Assembly (NCBI GenBank): GCA_037893245.1
Contig: JBAIAA010000321.1
Location: 1,054,001 to 1,118,000, forward strand
Origin: Crossaster papposus
Lineage: Eukaryota > Echinodermata > Asteroidea > Velatida > Solasteridae
Length of the DNA: 64,000 nt
Direction: 5' to 3'
Shown: one piece after another, positions 9,467-20,815 of the stretch
Layout: each line of letters begins with the position of its first letter
Numbering within the stretch: the first letter of the stretch is position 1
Notes under the pieces: generated by a model
Seen by the model: only the letters and a program-made list of their open reading frames with translations
Told to the model about the DNA's origin: nothing
Databases searched by the model: none
Translations under genes and position numbers: made by a program

Positions 9467-11792
9467 AATAATACAAGAAATGGGGATAAAACTGTTTGTT
9501 TGTTTACTGTAACATGCGAGCTTTGCGCTCGCATTTTACAGTTTTGGGTGTGCCCCCCCGTCTAAAAAATTCGTGGATCCGCGCTTGCACTCTTTCAACA
9601 ATCAACGGTCGTTTTAGATTCGTTTGTAAATGAAAATAAGTCCTTCAAGATTATGAGAAAGAAATATTGTGTCCCAAAAGACGGGATAAGTTTTTATCCA
9701 ATGATCGCCAAAAAATTATTTAATAAATTTTCCTCTTTGTACAAGTGCTTCGATTCCACATGTATTTTAGATTTTCGAAATTGATAGGTCAAGTTTTGGC
9801 TCGATATTTTTCTTCCGCGTCGCGCAATTGTTTAGTTTCCATATTTAGCCCAACCACAGTCGCCAGAATTACTTTTGATTAAATACACCTTTCAACAGTG
9901 TCATACACTAGATAAATTAATGGAAGCAGTCAACCCTTTCACCCAAATAACTACTGTACATTATAAGGTGTCAACCTGAGTGATAGAACAAATACCTAAA
10001 AACCTGTCGTTGAGACTCATTCGAGGGATTCGGTCACATAATAGTGCTAGCAGCAATTTTCCAGGGGTGATTTTATTAGGAAATCATTGTACCAAAAATA
10101 ATGTTAAAATCAATATTTTATTTGAGGGGTCTGGAAGCACGCCACCAGTCAACGTTCAGGCTCTACCTCAGTTCATTTTCACAAAGGTTTGTTAAATACT
10201 CAACTTGAACAGGGAAAGGAGGAAAAGGAGTGAAATAAGACGGGCAGGCCACCTAAATAATTAAATTTATCGAATTTTATACAAAACGTTATGCACGGCA
10301 TGCTTTACATTCACAGTCACCGCGTTTGTTAATATAAAGCTCATTTATTGGTTCGTCAAAATAACGAGAGCAACTGGCAATAACTGAGAATAAGTGCATG
10401 GTGTTTGTGGTCTATGCGCGTCTTAAGTCATACTGAGCGATCCGACTTTGGCTTAGATAAACAATTTTTGGCTTAGATAAACAATATTTGTTGTTATATA
10501 TTAATGTTATACAGAACGTAGTTATGTGTCTAAGACAGTTAATGGAGTTCCATGGTCATTTAAAAAAGGGCGTGGTCATTTCCAGGCTTTTCGCCCCGGA
10601 TAGAGATGTTGGCACACATCCCAAGTTGTTCCTTGGGGTCATATCAGCCTAGAACAGTTGAGTCATCCTCTCCTAAATAATGTGCATACATGGGTGAGCC
10701 AGGCCTTTTACTAAATTATGGGGGATAAACAAGAGACCGTTTAAATCTGATTAAGGTCATTTTGGTAGCCATTTTGGATTTGGGCGGACAAATCTTGGGT
10801 AGCCACAAGTTAATTTCAAAAGGCTTAGGTTCAGGACGCCACAATGAAACCAACTTTAGTGAGCTTTAACAGGACAAAACGAAGATGTACTTTAAATTTA
10901 GGTAAGATGCTTTTGATGGCCATTTTGGCAGCCATTTTGGCAGCCATTTTGACAGCTATTTTGGCAGCCATCTTGGATTAGACGATAAATCCTGAGTATT
11001 TCCCAGACTAATCCTAAAGGCCTTGGGCTTAGAATGACGGAATCACTGAAAACAACTCTGACAGAAAAAAACAAGAAGCAGTATAAACCTGATTAGGGTA
11101 ATTTTGACAGCCATTTTAGATGTTGGCGGCCATCTTGGATTTGAGGCCAAATTCTGGGTGGCTCTGGCGCTAAATTCAATGGGTGTACATTCAAGATGAC
11201 AGAATCACAAAAAACGTTGATATTAAACGAAATTAGCAGTGTATATGTATTTTATGTAATTTTGGCAGCCATTCTAGATGTTGGCGGCCATCTTGAATTT
11301 GAGGCCAAATTCTGGGTGGCTCTGGAGCTAAATTCAATGGGTGTACATTCAAGATGACAGAATCACACAAAAAACGTTGATATTAAACGAAATTAGCAGT
11401 GTATATGTATTTTATGTAATTTTGGCAGCCATTTTAGATGTTGGCGGCCATCTTGAATTTGAGGCCAAATTCTGGGTGGCTCTGGAGCTAAATTCAATGG
11501 GTGTACATTCAAGATGAGAGAATCACTAAAAAAAAACCGTTGATATTAAACGTAATTAGCAGTATATATGTAATTTAAGTAATTTTAGCGGCCATTTTGG
11601 ATTTTGGCGGCCATTTTGAATTAGGGGCAAAAATCAGAGTGGCCCCCAAGCTAATATCAAATGGTTGAGGTTCAGGATGATGAAACCGTTGATAAAACCT
11701 TGACAGGAAAACCCTTAGTTTTTCCTGGTCTGGGCCCTGTCTATCAGTAGATAAATCTTCAGCAGGTCTTTACTTAGATACTCTACAGCTAT

Positions 11793-12023
11793 ATGGCTAA
11801 TACCAAAACGCAACGCTGTGACAGTTTCACTGCTGTCGAAATAATGGCCCTCGTTGAGACCATGAGGAACTTTAATTCCATTATTGGTGAAAAACGATGT
11901 GATACTAAAGCCAACCAGAAAAAAGTTGATGCCTGGAAAGCTATCACTTCAGAAATGTCCATCTCGTGTCCTGACCGTAAACGCCGATCTGCTATAAGGA
12001 CAACAAAGAATTGGGTGTTCTAA
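11793..12023 (+). pseudogene. Myb/SANT-like DNA-binding domain fragment
   Basis: A 76-residue frame starting at ATG 11793. It shows the pattern of the Myb/SANT-like domains found in Harbinger-type second proteins and related host genes: SFTAVEIMALVETM, then IIGEK, then QKKVDAWKAITSEM, and a degraded third helix around RKRRSAIRTTKNW. The family domain is about 75-80 residues, so nearly the whole domain is present, but the frame stops at once afterwards (NWVF, stop) where the third helix and a longer protein would be expected. It lies 50 bp outside the 3.87-kb transposon and is not part of it. It may be a broken transposon gene or an orphan exon; no splice site decides between them. Confidence 0.45.
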
Positions 12024-12690
12024 ATACAATCCGAGAAGTCCAAGTAAATCGTTCAACGTGTCTTTGCTAACTCTGAAACGTCTGATGAAATGTTCCTCGT
12101 CATACTCTTCTAAGGGATTCACCTTGTCCCTAAAAACTATTGGTGCACGTTGGTGTTGGCGACCATCTTGTTAGTTGGCCTCCTCTTGTGCAATTAAGAA
12201 GATTTGAAGCGCATCCATCCTGTCCACCTTTCCATCTTTCTGTGTACATATGTGGCTTCTAAATGGCTCAGAATACTCACTAAACAACCCCCGTACCCTG
12301 TTTTAAGAATTGCTATTGTTTGTTATAAACACATGTTTAACTCCAATGGTCATTTAAACGCGGCTAACTCAAAACAAGCTTTGTAGTACTTGTTTGAAGT
12401 TAGACACCAGGTTTAAACAGTGACTACTAAGTTATACGCATCTAATGGCAGCTTTCGTAGTTACAACCCTACATTTCCGCAACAACTTAGATAGTTTGGG
12501 TAACATCTGACCAATACTTTCCTTTTTTTATTAGCAGACATAATGATGCAACTTGAATAGAAGGCTATCAGACTTTCTTTACAACTAAATATGTACAAAT
12601 GTCTAAGGTATCCACCCATGTGTAAATATTATAGTCTGTTGTATCTAGGTGGGCTTTTGTAACCAAATTTTAACTGTTGCACCTGCGTCT
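12024..12690. other. No gene seen
   Basis: Short frames only. I see no repeat match, RNA structure or splice-bounded exon. Confidence 0.5.
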
Positions 12691-12694
12691 GCCC

Positions 12695-13069
12695 TTTAAA
12701 GGTAGGATACACCATTTGCAGATATCAACAAACATTTCTACTGAATTATTATGAAACATCTTACTTATTTAAAAGTAAATAATGATTCCTGGCATCCAGC
12801 AAAATGATTGCACTAGATATCCTGTAATTGTTCCGAAAATTGAATTCTATAAACAAAAATCACCATCGCCGGACGGCGATTGCAAACAAAACAAGAACAA
12901 CAAGAACTGCCCGAAGCCGGTTGAAAACGAACGCCGTTTGTCTTGCTTTTTTTCTCGGCATCCATGATTGTAAACCTTTGGACATGTTAAATGTTATTTA
13001 CTATACAATACAACCCTCCAAATCCACCCGATAATTTAAGCAATTACCAATGGTGTATCCAACCACTAA
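12695..13069 (-). mobile_element. MITE family M1, copy 4
   Basis: Full-length copy in reverse orientation: TTTAAAGGTAGGATACACCA at 12695 and the inverse terminus AATGGTGTATCCAACC near 13050-13065, with the interior CTAGATATCCTGTAATTG and GGACGGCGATTGC. Confidence 0.85.
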
Positions 13070-13179
13070 AAAGAGCAATGGAGATCAGGGGTCATGACAA
13101 AGTTGTCTTTAGGGTCTAGATTTATGTAGATCAATAGGTGAAACGGCTTGTATGTGTTACTATAGTCTTTGGGAAAGAC

Positions 13180-13515
13180 GTAGTCTGGTTCCCCGACCTG
13201 ACAATTTGTTTAGGCCCAGACGTCTGAATTGTAGGTCAAGTAGCCGCCGGCGACAAAAATGAATAATGACGCAATACAAGCTGCGTAGCTATTATTTTAT
13301 TAACGTTACCTTACAACCACTCAACTCCCGGAAACACTCGAACATCGCGAACGTTAACGATAATACGAGACCGTCAATAGAACGTGTTCGAGCAACTTCA
13401 AACATTTTCAGAAACTGGAGGAATTCCTCCAGTTTTGATTGCGTGACATCGGCGGCTACCGGACTTAATATTTAATTAGAAATAATCCAAAATATTTTAG
13501 TCTGGGAACCAGACT
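13180..13515. mobile_element. Possible MITE bounded by AGTCTGGTTCCC
   Basis: AGTCTGGTTCCCC at about 13181 is answered by the inverse GGGAACCAGACT at about 13501-13512. The interior has no protein similarity. Only the short terminal match supports it. Confidence 0.35.
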
Positions 13516-13516
13516 A

Positions 13517-13685
13517 GGCAAGACGTTGCCTAACCTACCGCCGCGGGAGGGCGCTATCGCAACAAATCATTATCACCCACGCACCACAGACATGTGATAC
13601 AAACCGATTAGATCGGTTCGTGTGTGATAGTGGTCTGTCGCGATAGCGCACTCTCTCGGCGGTGGGTTAAGCAACGTATTGCCCA
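13517..13685. mobile_element. Hairpin MITE (GGGCGCTATCGC family)
   Basis: GGCAAGACGTTGCCTAACC, CGCCG and GAGGGCGCTATCGC on the left pair with GCGATAGCGCACTCTC, CGGCG and GGTTAAGCAACGTATTGCCC on the right. A half copy (GAGGGCGCTATCGCGATAAA) lies at 42372-42430. Confidence 0.7.
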
Positions 13686-13689
13686 ACGC

Positions 13690-15885
13690 TAGACTATAGT
13701 GTTACTAGATAAATTAGCTAAGTGGAATTGCTTGTATCGTTGTAGACAACAAGGTATGTGTAATGTTTATGCTAGGGCTTTTGCTTATGCAGATGATTTA
13801 AATTTATTGTCTTAAATAAAATAGTCGAGTATTTGTGAAGTATGCTATTGTGAAAAGTCTGTTTTAGTATCAAGCCAACACAAGCCAAAGTTGTTGATAT
13901 CATATTTTTCACCATTGGCACTTTTTGTCTACTAAAATGTTTGATTATGTTGGCACAAATTGAAGTATGTTAACGATTGTAATCGTCAGTGTAATTTTTC
14001 TTTTCCTGGTTTCAAGTACACTAGTTGTACAAAATACCCCTTTTCTTAAATATTAGGTACCAGCTTTTGTGGAACGCAGGGCCGTACGTGTTTTGGCGAG
14101 GACAATCAAGACCTGTTTAGGCCATCGGTCTTTGCCCCGGTTACTCGTTTTGGCGACCTCGCGATCGGTTGTGCTGTGATCATGTGATTGTTTTGACCAA
14201 AGTTGAGCCGAGAGTCGGGGTTGGTTCGCATTCGAAATTATAGATGGCAAAAGGGTAAACATACTGCGAAATTATTCGAAAATCACTTTTGTTCTTTAGT
14301 TTGTAGAGTTGTTGGATTTTATTTAGCTAGACGTGTTCCCGTTGACTTTTTGTTTTATATTGTGTACAACAACTGTATTTTGTCAACAATTAGTTATTGT
14401 TATGCAGTGATATCTGGGAGTGATACCAACTCATGATAAACTCACAATAAATAAAACTGGAGATACTTCACACTTCTCATCGTTTAATTGATTTATCTAT
14501 TTGTACAATGTGTCGTATTTGAGGCTTCTGGTTTTGTGCACCTATAATGTTATTTAGGAATTGAATGGCTTTTGTTGTATAGTCACAATAATTACTATAC
14601 CATATGAATCCCTTAACTCATCCATTTTCGAAATTTACAGTCAAAACTAAATGTGTATACACTTTAAAGCGGTCGCAGTGCAGACCGACGCTTACGAAAG
14701 CAATAGGGGGCGCTTTGGTTGTTTACTCGAAAACAAAATCTAATTTGTGTAATTGGAATCAGTTACGAAATAAGAAAACATTATACGAGGCAGGCCTAAT
14801 TCGCGAGATACAGCGGTCCCGATCCCTGTAATAAACCACAACGCCTTTAGAACATTCATTTTTTGACATTTAATATATCTCTAAGGATAAGAAACTTATC
14901 AAAGCAGATAAAATAGAAACTTGCATTGGCAAATTTTAACACGCGGCAAGACGAATAATAAGGTTATATGCCTTTTGGGGAAAAGCCGTATTATAATTTG
15001 AATTTCTACCTTTGCCTCAAAAGGTTTTCTGTTGTCAGAAGGCAAACCGAGGGGTGCACCAAATTGGTACGTTATGACATGTTTGACCAAGGACTTGGCT
15101 ACAGTTTCAGCACGCTGATTTCTGGTAGGAACTGCCCAAGTGTACTTATAACAACACCAGTTAATACATAGAGGTCCTCGTATCCATCAAATGAGGGCTT
15201 CAATACGGTGATGTTTACAGCGAGAACTTTTAAAAGAGCCGTGGCACGTAGCGTCCCCATCGGTGGCTTAATTAGTGTGTCTACTTGGTGGTTTGTAAAT
15301 TCCAAACCTTTTACATCTTCCGCACCAGGCCTTCACCCGCCCCATTCGCAGCCGGAAGAAGAGCGGCCTAATCAAATGTAGTGTTCTGTGAACACCGAAG
15401 TGGGCTGCATCACTATGGAAACACTACCAGAGAGGACGGGACAACCATTCGTTTACCGGGAACCATGGTCACGTTACATCTAGCGGCAGAAAAGAACACC
15501 ATCTTTCCAGTACAACTGCCCCTAATGCTCATGAAGGCGTGCTACATCTCCATGATAATATGTATCCCGCTCTTATTTTGTTAGTCTTTGATCCCTCGCA
15601 TAATAGGCAATAACCCTCCGGAGGGGGTCCAGCCCACCTTTCTCCCCATTCCCAACTGGGGTGTCTTTATCGATCAAAGTTAATGTTTCAACATGCATTA
15701 CACCCAGGACTCTTGAAAAAGCCCCATGTTCAATTTAAGGCAATTTTCTTTATAACAAGAAATAAAACGGCGTTGGGGGGGGGGGGGGGAGCGTTGATTT
15801 TAGTTATGTGCATTTTATTTCGTTTTGGGGCAAATAATACATAATACGCAGCATTCCTAAATTAGATGCTTGCTTCCATTTGACG
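13690..15885. other. No recognisable gene
   Basis: Several short frames occur (for example minus 15305-15099, 68 residues), none with a domain I recognise or clear splice borders. A 14-G run is at about 15775-15789. Low-copy unannotated sequence. Confidence 0.45.
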
Positions 15886-15944
15886 GTTAATTCATTCAAA
15901 TTCACGAATGCTGGTGAGCATGTGACATAATATCGTCAGCGTTT

Positions 15945-16580
15945 TCACGAAGAGACGAATTTGGCCACGGAGGGTTGCACATTGGTTTTGAGAAAATCGA
16001 TTTTAAGTTGGTCACTTAAACAAAAAGAGATTTCGCCTATTTTAAAGCACATATTTAACTTATATTTGGTACGTACAGAAAGGTGAGATCTAAAACGTTA
16101 ACAATATACCTAATGAATTAACGAGTAATTAATGTAGATATAAATTCGTCTGTTCGTGAAAATTCAAAATCTCCGGTTGCTTTTTTGCCCATAGCGCGCG
16201 GAATTCGTCTCTTTGTGAAAACTCAAAAACTTGTTTTGCCCATATTTGTCTCTTCGTGAATGTATATACAATGTATATATATTGTACGCGCGTTGTTTTT
16301 GCACTCGGAGCAACGTTATTTCTATATCTACGCAGACACAAATTATTATAAATCGTTTGTTCGTGAAAATTCAAAATCTACGGTGGTGGCTTTTTTGCCT
16401 ATAGCGCGCCGAATTCGTCTCTTCGTGAAAACTCAAAAAATTGTTTTTCTTGCATTCCTCTCTTCGTAAATGTATATACAATGTATATACATTGTACGCG
16501 CGTTGTTTTTTGCACTCAAAGCAACGTTATTTCCATCTACGCAGGGACAAATTATAATTCGTCTCTTCGTGAAAACCTGA
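15945..16580. repeat. Tandem repeat of about 210 bp built on TTCGTCTCTTCGTGAAAA
   Basis: Two adjacent units (about 16138-16350 and 16351-16568) share TCGTGAAAATTCAAAATCT, CATAGCGCGC, ATGTATATACAATGTATATA, TTGTACGCGCGTTG and CAACGTTATTTC. Degenerate TTCGTCTC words continue outward to about 15945 and 16580. Confidence 0.75.
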
Positions 16581-17054
16581 TTTGGGTGAAGTTTCCCCCT
16601 GTATGATTTTCGTAATCTTAATGATTTAAACTGATTTTGACAATATTAACCTCGCAAAAATGTTCGTTGCTATCCCCAAAAATCGAATTTTGTAAAAATA
16701 GTTATTTTGGCCAAATTCGTCTCTTGAATATTTACCATACTTTTCTTTACTTTTTTGTTTATGTGCAATCGTTTTCATCGTTAGGCCATTCAAATTAAAA
16801 CAAAATAGATGAATAAAGTTACCAGTTTTTGCTTAGGTTCAAAATCGGTGTGTCTTAAACATTTCTATCAAACAGACATGTTTGATATAACGATCTAACG
16901 AAATAATAAAACGAAAAGGGACGGGGTTTTCTTTTTAACTGTTGATTTTGTCTACTTGATTGTAAGTCCTTAGGGGGCATTTTTATGCTGACATGTTTTT
17001 AACCCTTTGAGGTTTGTTTATTGTCTCTTGTTCGCTCTGGTTTTGTAAGCTGAA
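16581..17054. other. No gene seen; flank of the transposase
   Basis: AT-rich. It may include the 3' non-coding part of the transposon on its right, but no terminal inverted repeat was found. Confidence 0.4.
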
Positions 17055-18087
17055 TTACCCATCAATCTCTTGACGTGCAAGACATCGTGGCATGTATGTT
17101 TGGCAGTTGTAATACCACCGGGAACACTTCTCTTGGGTAATTTGTCCTATGTTTTCTTGGGCCAATTCCATCAGACTATCACATCTCCAATAATGTAGGT
17201 TCATTCCTACTTCTTGCGCGGCTTGTCGACCTTCTACTCTTTGTTGCCACTCTGGAAGGGCTAGATCTCTCTTGACTCCGGCTTTGAAGGCAGAGTGAGC
17301 CATTCCAGTCATGTTTAGGAATGGGGAGTAGGGAGGGAGTCGCTTTAACTGGATCAGGGGTGGGGAATCTGGTGGTAGCTCTGAGTTCACGTTCACAAAC
17401 AAGATCGGATCATTGTGGGAAAACATATTCTCGCGCTGGCGTGTTGTTTCCGCCAGGAACCCCTTAAACCTCACTCTTGTGACGGTTTCAAACGAAATGC
17501 GACGATGGACCAGTCCTATCTCACCAGAAACTGCAAAGGTTACATTGCAGTTGCGACCACGTAGGCCTATCCCTTTAACCACTCTTCTAGCTGGGACTCC
17601 ACGAAGGGCTCGTCCGAACGAACGTCTCGTTCCAGATATTATAGCCTGTCTCGCCGATGAAGACACAGTGGGCCAACACACTATGTTGGAAAAACCACTG
17701 GCCGTACTCGAAGCGCAAGTCAATTACGCGAGGGGAGTTCCTTACTTCAGGCACGTCTTCTGCTAGCTTCAGAGTTATCAACATGCCGTCCAACGCTCGA
17801 GCAATGGTGCTGATGGGAGAAACATGCGGCTTCCCAATCAGGGCATGCTATAGGTCTTTCTTCATTTGCTTTAGAGTTAGAAGAGGGTTCAAGTCTAGCA
17901 GGCGCTGTAGCTCGTTCATCATTTCCTCGTCTATCTTGGTGTTATGGGCTCCTCCTTTGGTCAGACTTTGACGGCGACCAGTGCGAACATAATTGGCAAC
18001 AATGGACCTTGCAGTCGCTCTTTTGACTCCCATAGTATCTGCAAGCTCTAGATAATCGGCGTTGTTATTCTCGAATGCGTCGATCAA
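17055..18087 (-). pseudogene. Dead IS630/Tc1-type (DDE_3) transposase
   Basis: Read from 18087 down. An N-terminal helix-turn-helix region (79 residues, DTMGVKRATARSIVANYVRT) is followed in other frames by the DDE core. Landmarks are TIARALDGMLITLK, then VFIGETGYNIW, then RVVKGIGLRGRNCNVTFAVS, GLVHRRIS, LFVNVNSELPP and LPPYSPFLN. Compared with the family (FIDE.G.NIW, D-N-x-x-x-H, LPPYSPFLNPIE) all three catalytic acids are gone: the first D reads G, the second reads V, and the last E reads G. At least two frame changes (near 17850 and 17600-17720) also break it, so it cannot make an active enzyme. The length (about 340 codons) fits a nearly full gene. The C-terminal tail runs to a stop at 17055. 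It is a molecular fossil of a plain DNA transposon. Confidence 0.8.
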
Positions 18088-18089
18088 CC

Positions 18090-18795
18090 TTTACCTATCC
18101 ACATTTTGTACCCTACTGTAATGTCTACGCCACGGGCCGCCATATTTATGTCTGAACACATAATTAAGAGACAGATATAAAGGTGTACACACACTGATTG
18201 CAGACGTTTGATTATGATTACGCTGAGATAGCCCAGGCTTCCAGATTATAGGAATAAGGATATGCAGGAATGTCCTACAATAGTTCTGCAATCAGCGCAC
18301 AAGAACATATGTGTATGGAATGCGCGCTATATAAATGTAATTATTATTAATATTATTATTAATACGGATATGCAAGAATGTCCTACAATAGGACTAGAAA
18401 CATTTGGAATATGTTTGCCCATTTATATAATTGAATACTCGATCAACCCCTTGCTCCCGTTCAGACGAAATTAAATGATCAAAGCCATACTTTTAATTTG
18501 AATACAGCTGGACCGCGATAGAATGCTCGAGAGCAAGATTGAATGATTCTTTGTAATTGTTGAATAACGCTATGCACGATTTTTCATTTTCAATATAAAT
18601 TGAATGAGCCAGGGATTCAAATGAATACAAAAATGAAAATGGCCGGGAAAACCTATATTATTATACCTGTATACAAAAATGTGCATTTGTACAACTTAGC
18701 AACAGTCATTTTTGAAATGTACACCCTTGAAACGATACATAGACCAATTTTCATGTTCTGCACTAGTGGGCACCACGAATTAAAAAAAAAATAAG
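18090..18795. other. No gene; A/T microsatellite and short direct repeat
   Basis: GGATATGCAGGAATGTCCTACAATAG (about 18257) recurs at about 18366, separated by an (ATT)n tract at 18338-18362. It may be the 5' flank of the transposase, but no terminal repeat is clear. Confidence 0.4.
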
Positions 18796-18799
18796 CTGA

Positions 18800-19800
18800 A
18801 ATGTTAATTCATCCAATGGACAAAGAGGGCCTGGTCAACAAGACACCACTGCATCACCCGTTGGAAAGTAGCTGGACTGTTACAAAGGCCAAAGGAAAGC
18901 CTCCGCGTACTCCCACAGCCCGAATAGTGTTATGAAGGCTATATTTTCTATATCTTTTTCTGCCATGGCTACCTGGCAGTAGCCGGATGTTATATCAAGC
19001 GCGCCTGTCAACCCGGGGCAGAGGGAAAGAACTATTGGACGTCACTGCATTAAGCCTGCGATAATCCAAACATACGCGTATGGATTTGCTCTTTTTCCTC
19101 ACAACTTTATTGGGAACATCAAAGGGCTGTTGCTCTCTCAAATTACGCATGTAAACATTAACTTTTTGATTTGTTGTCGGAGGAAGAGACCGGTAGTGCT
19201 TTATGGGCGGTGTGTCCCAGGTGTCGATTGTATGCTTGACCGCATCTGCATATTCAAGGTCAATGTCGTGTTTGGGAATACCCCATCATATTTCTGAATC
19301 AGAAGGCCGAACTTTTCCTTCTCCTTTATGTGGTGCGTCACTCTTCCAGGTCCAATGTGCCCAACACTACAGATTCCGGTTAGCCGCAGTTAGCACTAAC
19401 TGAAGCAGACTGTACGTCGTGGCCCCTCTGCGAGAATTTCGTTGGTTCATGTTTGCAGGCCTGTACCTCATCAAGGTGATGCAAAGTACCGACGCACGTG
19501 TGGGGAGGTAGTATAGCCTCTTGGTCAGTCTTATTTGTTAGGGCCACCGCAAATTTACCTTTCACAACACGGACGAGCTCACACTTTAGACCAATGGCTG
19601 GTGGCAAGTTAGAACATCCATCTGACTGTAGGAGGGCTTGGTAGCTCAAACCATTTGGACCAGGCTAAGCTGATGCCTGAAAAACTTGTCGTGGTGGTAC
19701 AGCTAGGGTTGTGTCACGGGGTAGATAGCCTCGGCTGATGAGTCCAATGGTCGTCTCGAATTTGAAGTGCTTTTTGCTGCAGTCGTTGCCCTATTCCATA
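18800..19800 (-). mobile_element. Ty3/gypsy-like pol fossil
   Basis: Minus-strand remains of an LTR-retrotransposon pol gene. 19649-19380 carries the segment between protease and reverse transcriptase (LPPAIGLKCELVRV, LPPHTCVGTLHH), and about 19180-18810 carries the start of reverse transcriptase (the DYRRLNAVT region and the following palm segment). No LTR, gag, integrase or envelope was found. It is a short fragment, broken in several places and clearly old. Confidence 0.6.
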
Positions 19801-19819
19801 CCCGCTTCACAGCTTATAG

Positions 19820-20315
19820 TCGAGCCATTTTTATTAAGTCACCCGAGTCGAATTGAGTCATTAGGTCGGAAAGATCGAGTCGAGTTGTAGTGTGCATTTC
19901 AGTAGAGTCGAGTAAGCAGTTTTTTGCCACCCGGCTTGGATATGGTGCTATAGGAATTATTGGTTTGTTCCCGAAGCGTTGGTGGTATTGCGGTTAAAAT
20001 AGTTGCCTCCAAAGCAATTGACCCGGGTTTAACTCCCAGACAACGCATTGTTTTAAATTGTGTATTTAATTTCGTGTTTTTTTTTAAATGATGCTTATAC
20101 GTATACGTCTCTTAGTGCAATGTGAACTGTGATAATTAACCGCAGTACAGCGACTTACTGTATTTCGTGACTCGGCTGCAGTTGAGCCGTTTGAGGGAAG
20201 TGACTCTAGTAGAATTGAGTCATTAGGTCAGGAAGGTCGAGTTGAGTCGCAGTGTGCATTTCAGTAGAGTCGAGTGCGCAGTTTTTGCCACCCGGATTAG
20301 ATATAGTGCTATGAA
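19820..20315. repeat. Direct repeat of about 140 bp around a tRNA-like sequence
   Basis: GAATTGAGTCATTAGGTC, then GAGTCG, GTGTGCATTTCAGTAGAGTCG and TTTTGCCACCCGG occur at about 19850-19955 and again at 20210-20315. The tRNA-like 19976-20046 lies between them. Confidence 0.65.
19976..20046 (+). tRNA. tRNA-like sequence, anticodon CCA (Trp-like), probably pseudogene or SINE head
   Basis: 71 bases. GCGTTG at the 5' end pairs with CAACGC at the 3' end (six pairs). An A-box-like TGGTATTGCGGTTA and a B-box-like GGGTTTAACTCCC are present. The anticodon arm GTTGC-CTCCAAA-GCAAT has T33 and anticodon CCA. The T stem has a C/A mismatch, the last acceptor pair is missing, and the B box departs from GGTTCGANTCC (TTTAACT for TTCGAAT). 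These defects make an active tRNA unlikely. Confidence 0.45.
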
Positions 20316-20815
20316 TTCCAAACATGTTTGTTGTTTTTGTTTTTGTTTCTTCGACGGGGAGGAGGAGGAGGCTGCCGTTGTCCACAAGTAATTTCATCGT
20401 TGCTGAACAGCATCATGTCTTGATCCATTTCCACTCCGGAACCAGGGGTGGGAGGGCAGATGAGATCAAGTAGGTCATTATGGCTGTCCATTATTATCGC
20501 TAGGAGATATGGGAATAGAGCTCAAGTGCTAGGGCTCAAGTTTTTGTCAAGTTTTTTCACGCCCCTGGTCAGGGATTATCACACATGTGTATAATAGTCT
20601 ACGATAAGCACAGGGCATTTGGCTCGGTTTGAAGTACCACAATGTACGCGGCCAGGGAGTTTTATCATTCTGATTGGTCCAAGATCAACATGTGACTCGA
20701 TGACGTATTATTGTGTGTGAGCTTACATGGATCGTTTTGAGCCAATATTCAACTCCAAAGATACAAATGCACGCCCCTTCGACAGCCGGACGGGTGGCCG
20801 GGTTAGAGTATCATC
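20316..20815. other. No gene; triplet-rich tract
   Basis: It contains (GAG)n at about 20358-20370 and a TTTTTG microsatellite at 20328-20345. No supported coding sequence. Confidence 0.4.

Larger units (their letters stand above)
7878..11743. mobile_element. 3.87-kb inverted-repeat DNA transposon with subterminal minisatellite
   Basis: The ends are inverted copies over about 170 bp. The left reads TAGACAGGGCCCAGACCAGG and the right is its complement ending CCTGTCTA at 11743. The subterminal DNA is built of monomers of about 166 bp (GGCCATTTTGGATTTTGGCGG, GGTGTACATTCAAGATGACAGAATC, GATATTAAACG): about two copies in the left arm (7990-8315) and three to four in inverted orientation in the right arm (11095-11600). 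A 410-bp segment (8780-9185) is repeated directly at 10550-10960. An M1 MITE is inserted at 9211-9466. Only a short cysteine-rich frame (8314-8421) hints at a former protein. The TA at both outer ends would suit a TA target, but the superfamily is not established. Confidence 0.75.

Noticed and set aside
15099-15305. 68-residue minus-strand frame (MEFTNHQVDTLIKPPMGTLR...)
   Set aside because: Codon use looks plausible, but I recognise no family and find no splice borders or second copy; left unannotated.
19976-20046. Functional tRNA-Trp gene
   Set aside because: Mismatch in the T stem, one missing acceptor pair and a departing B box; kept only as tRNA-like.
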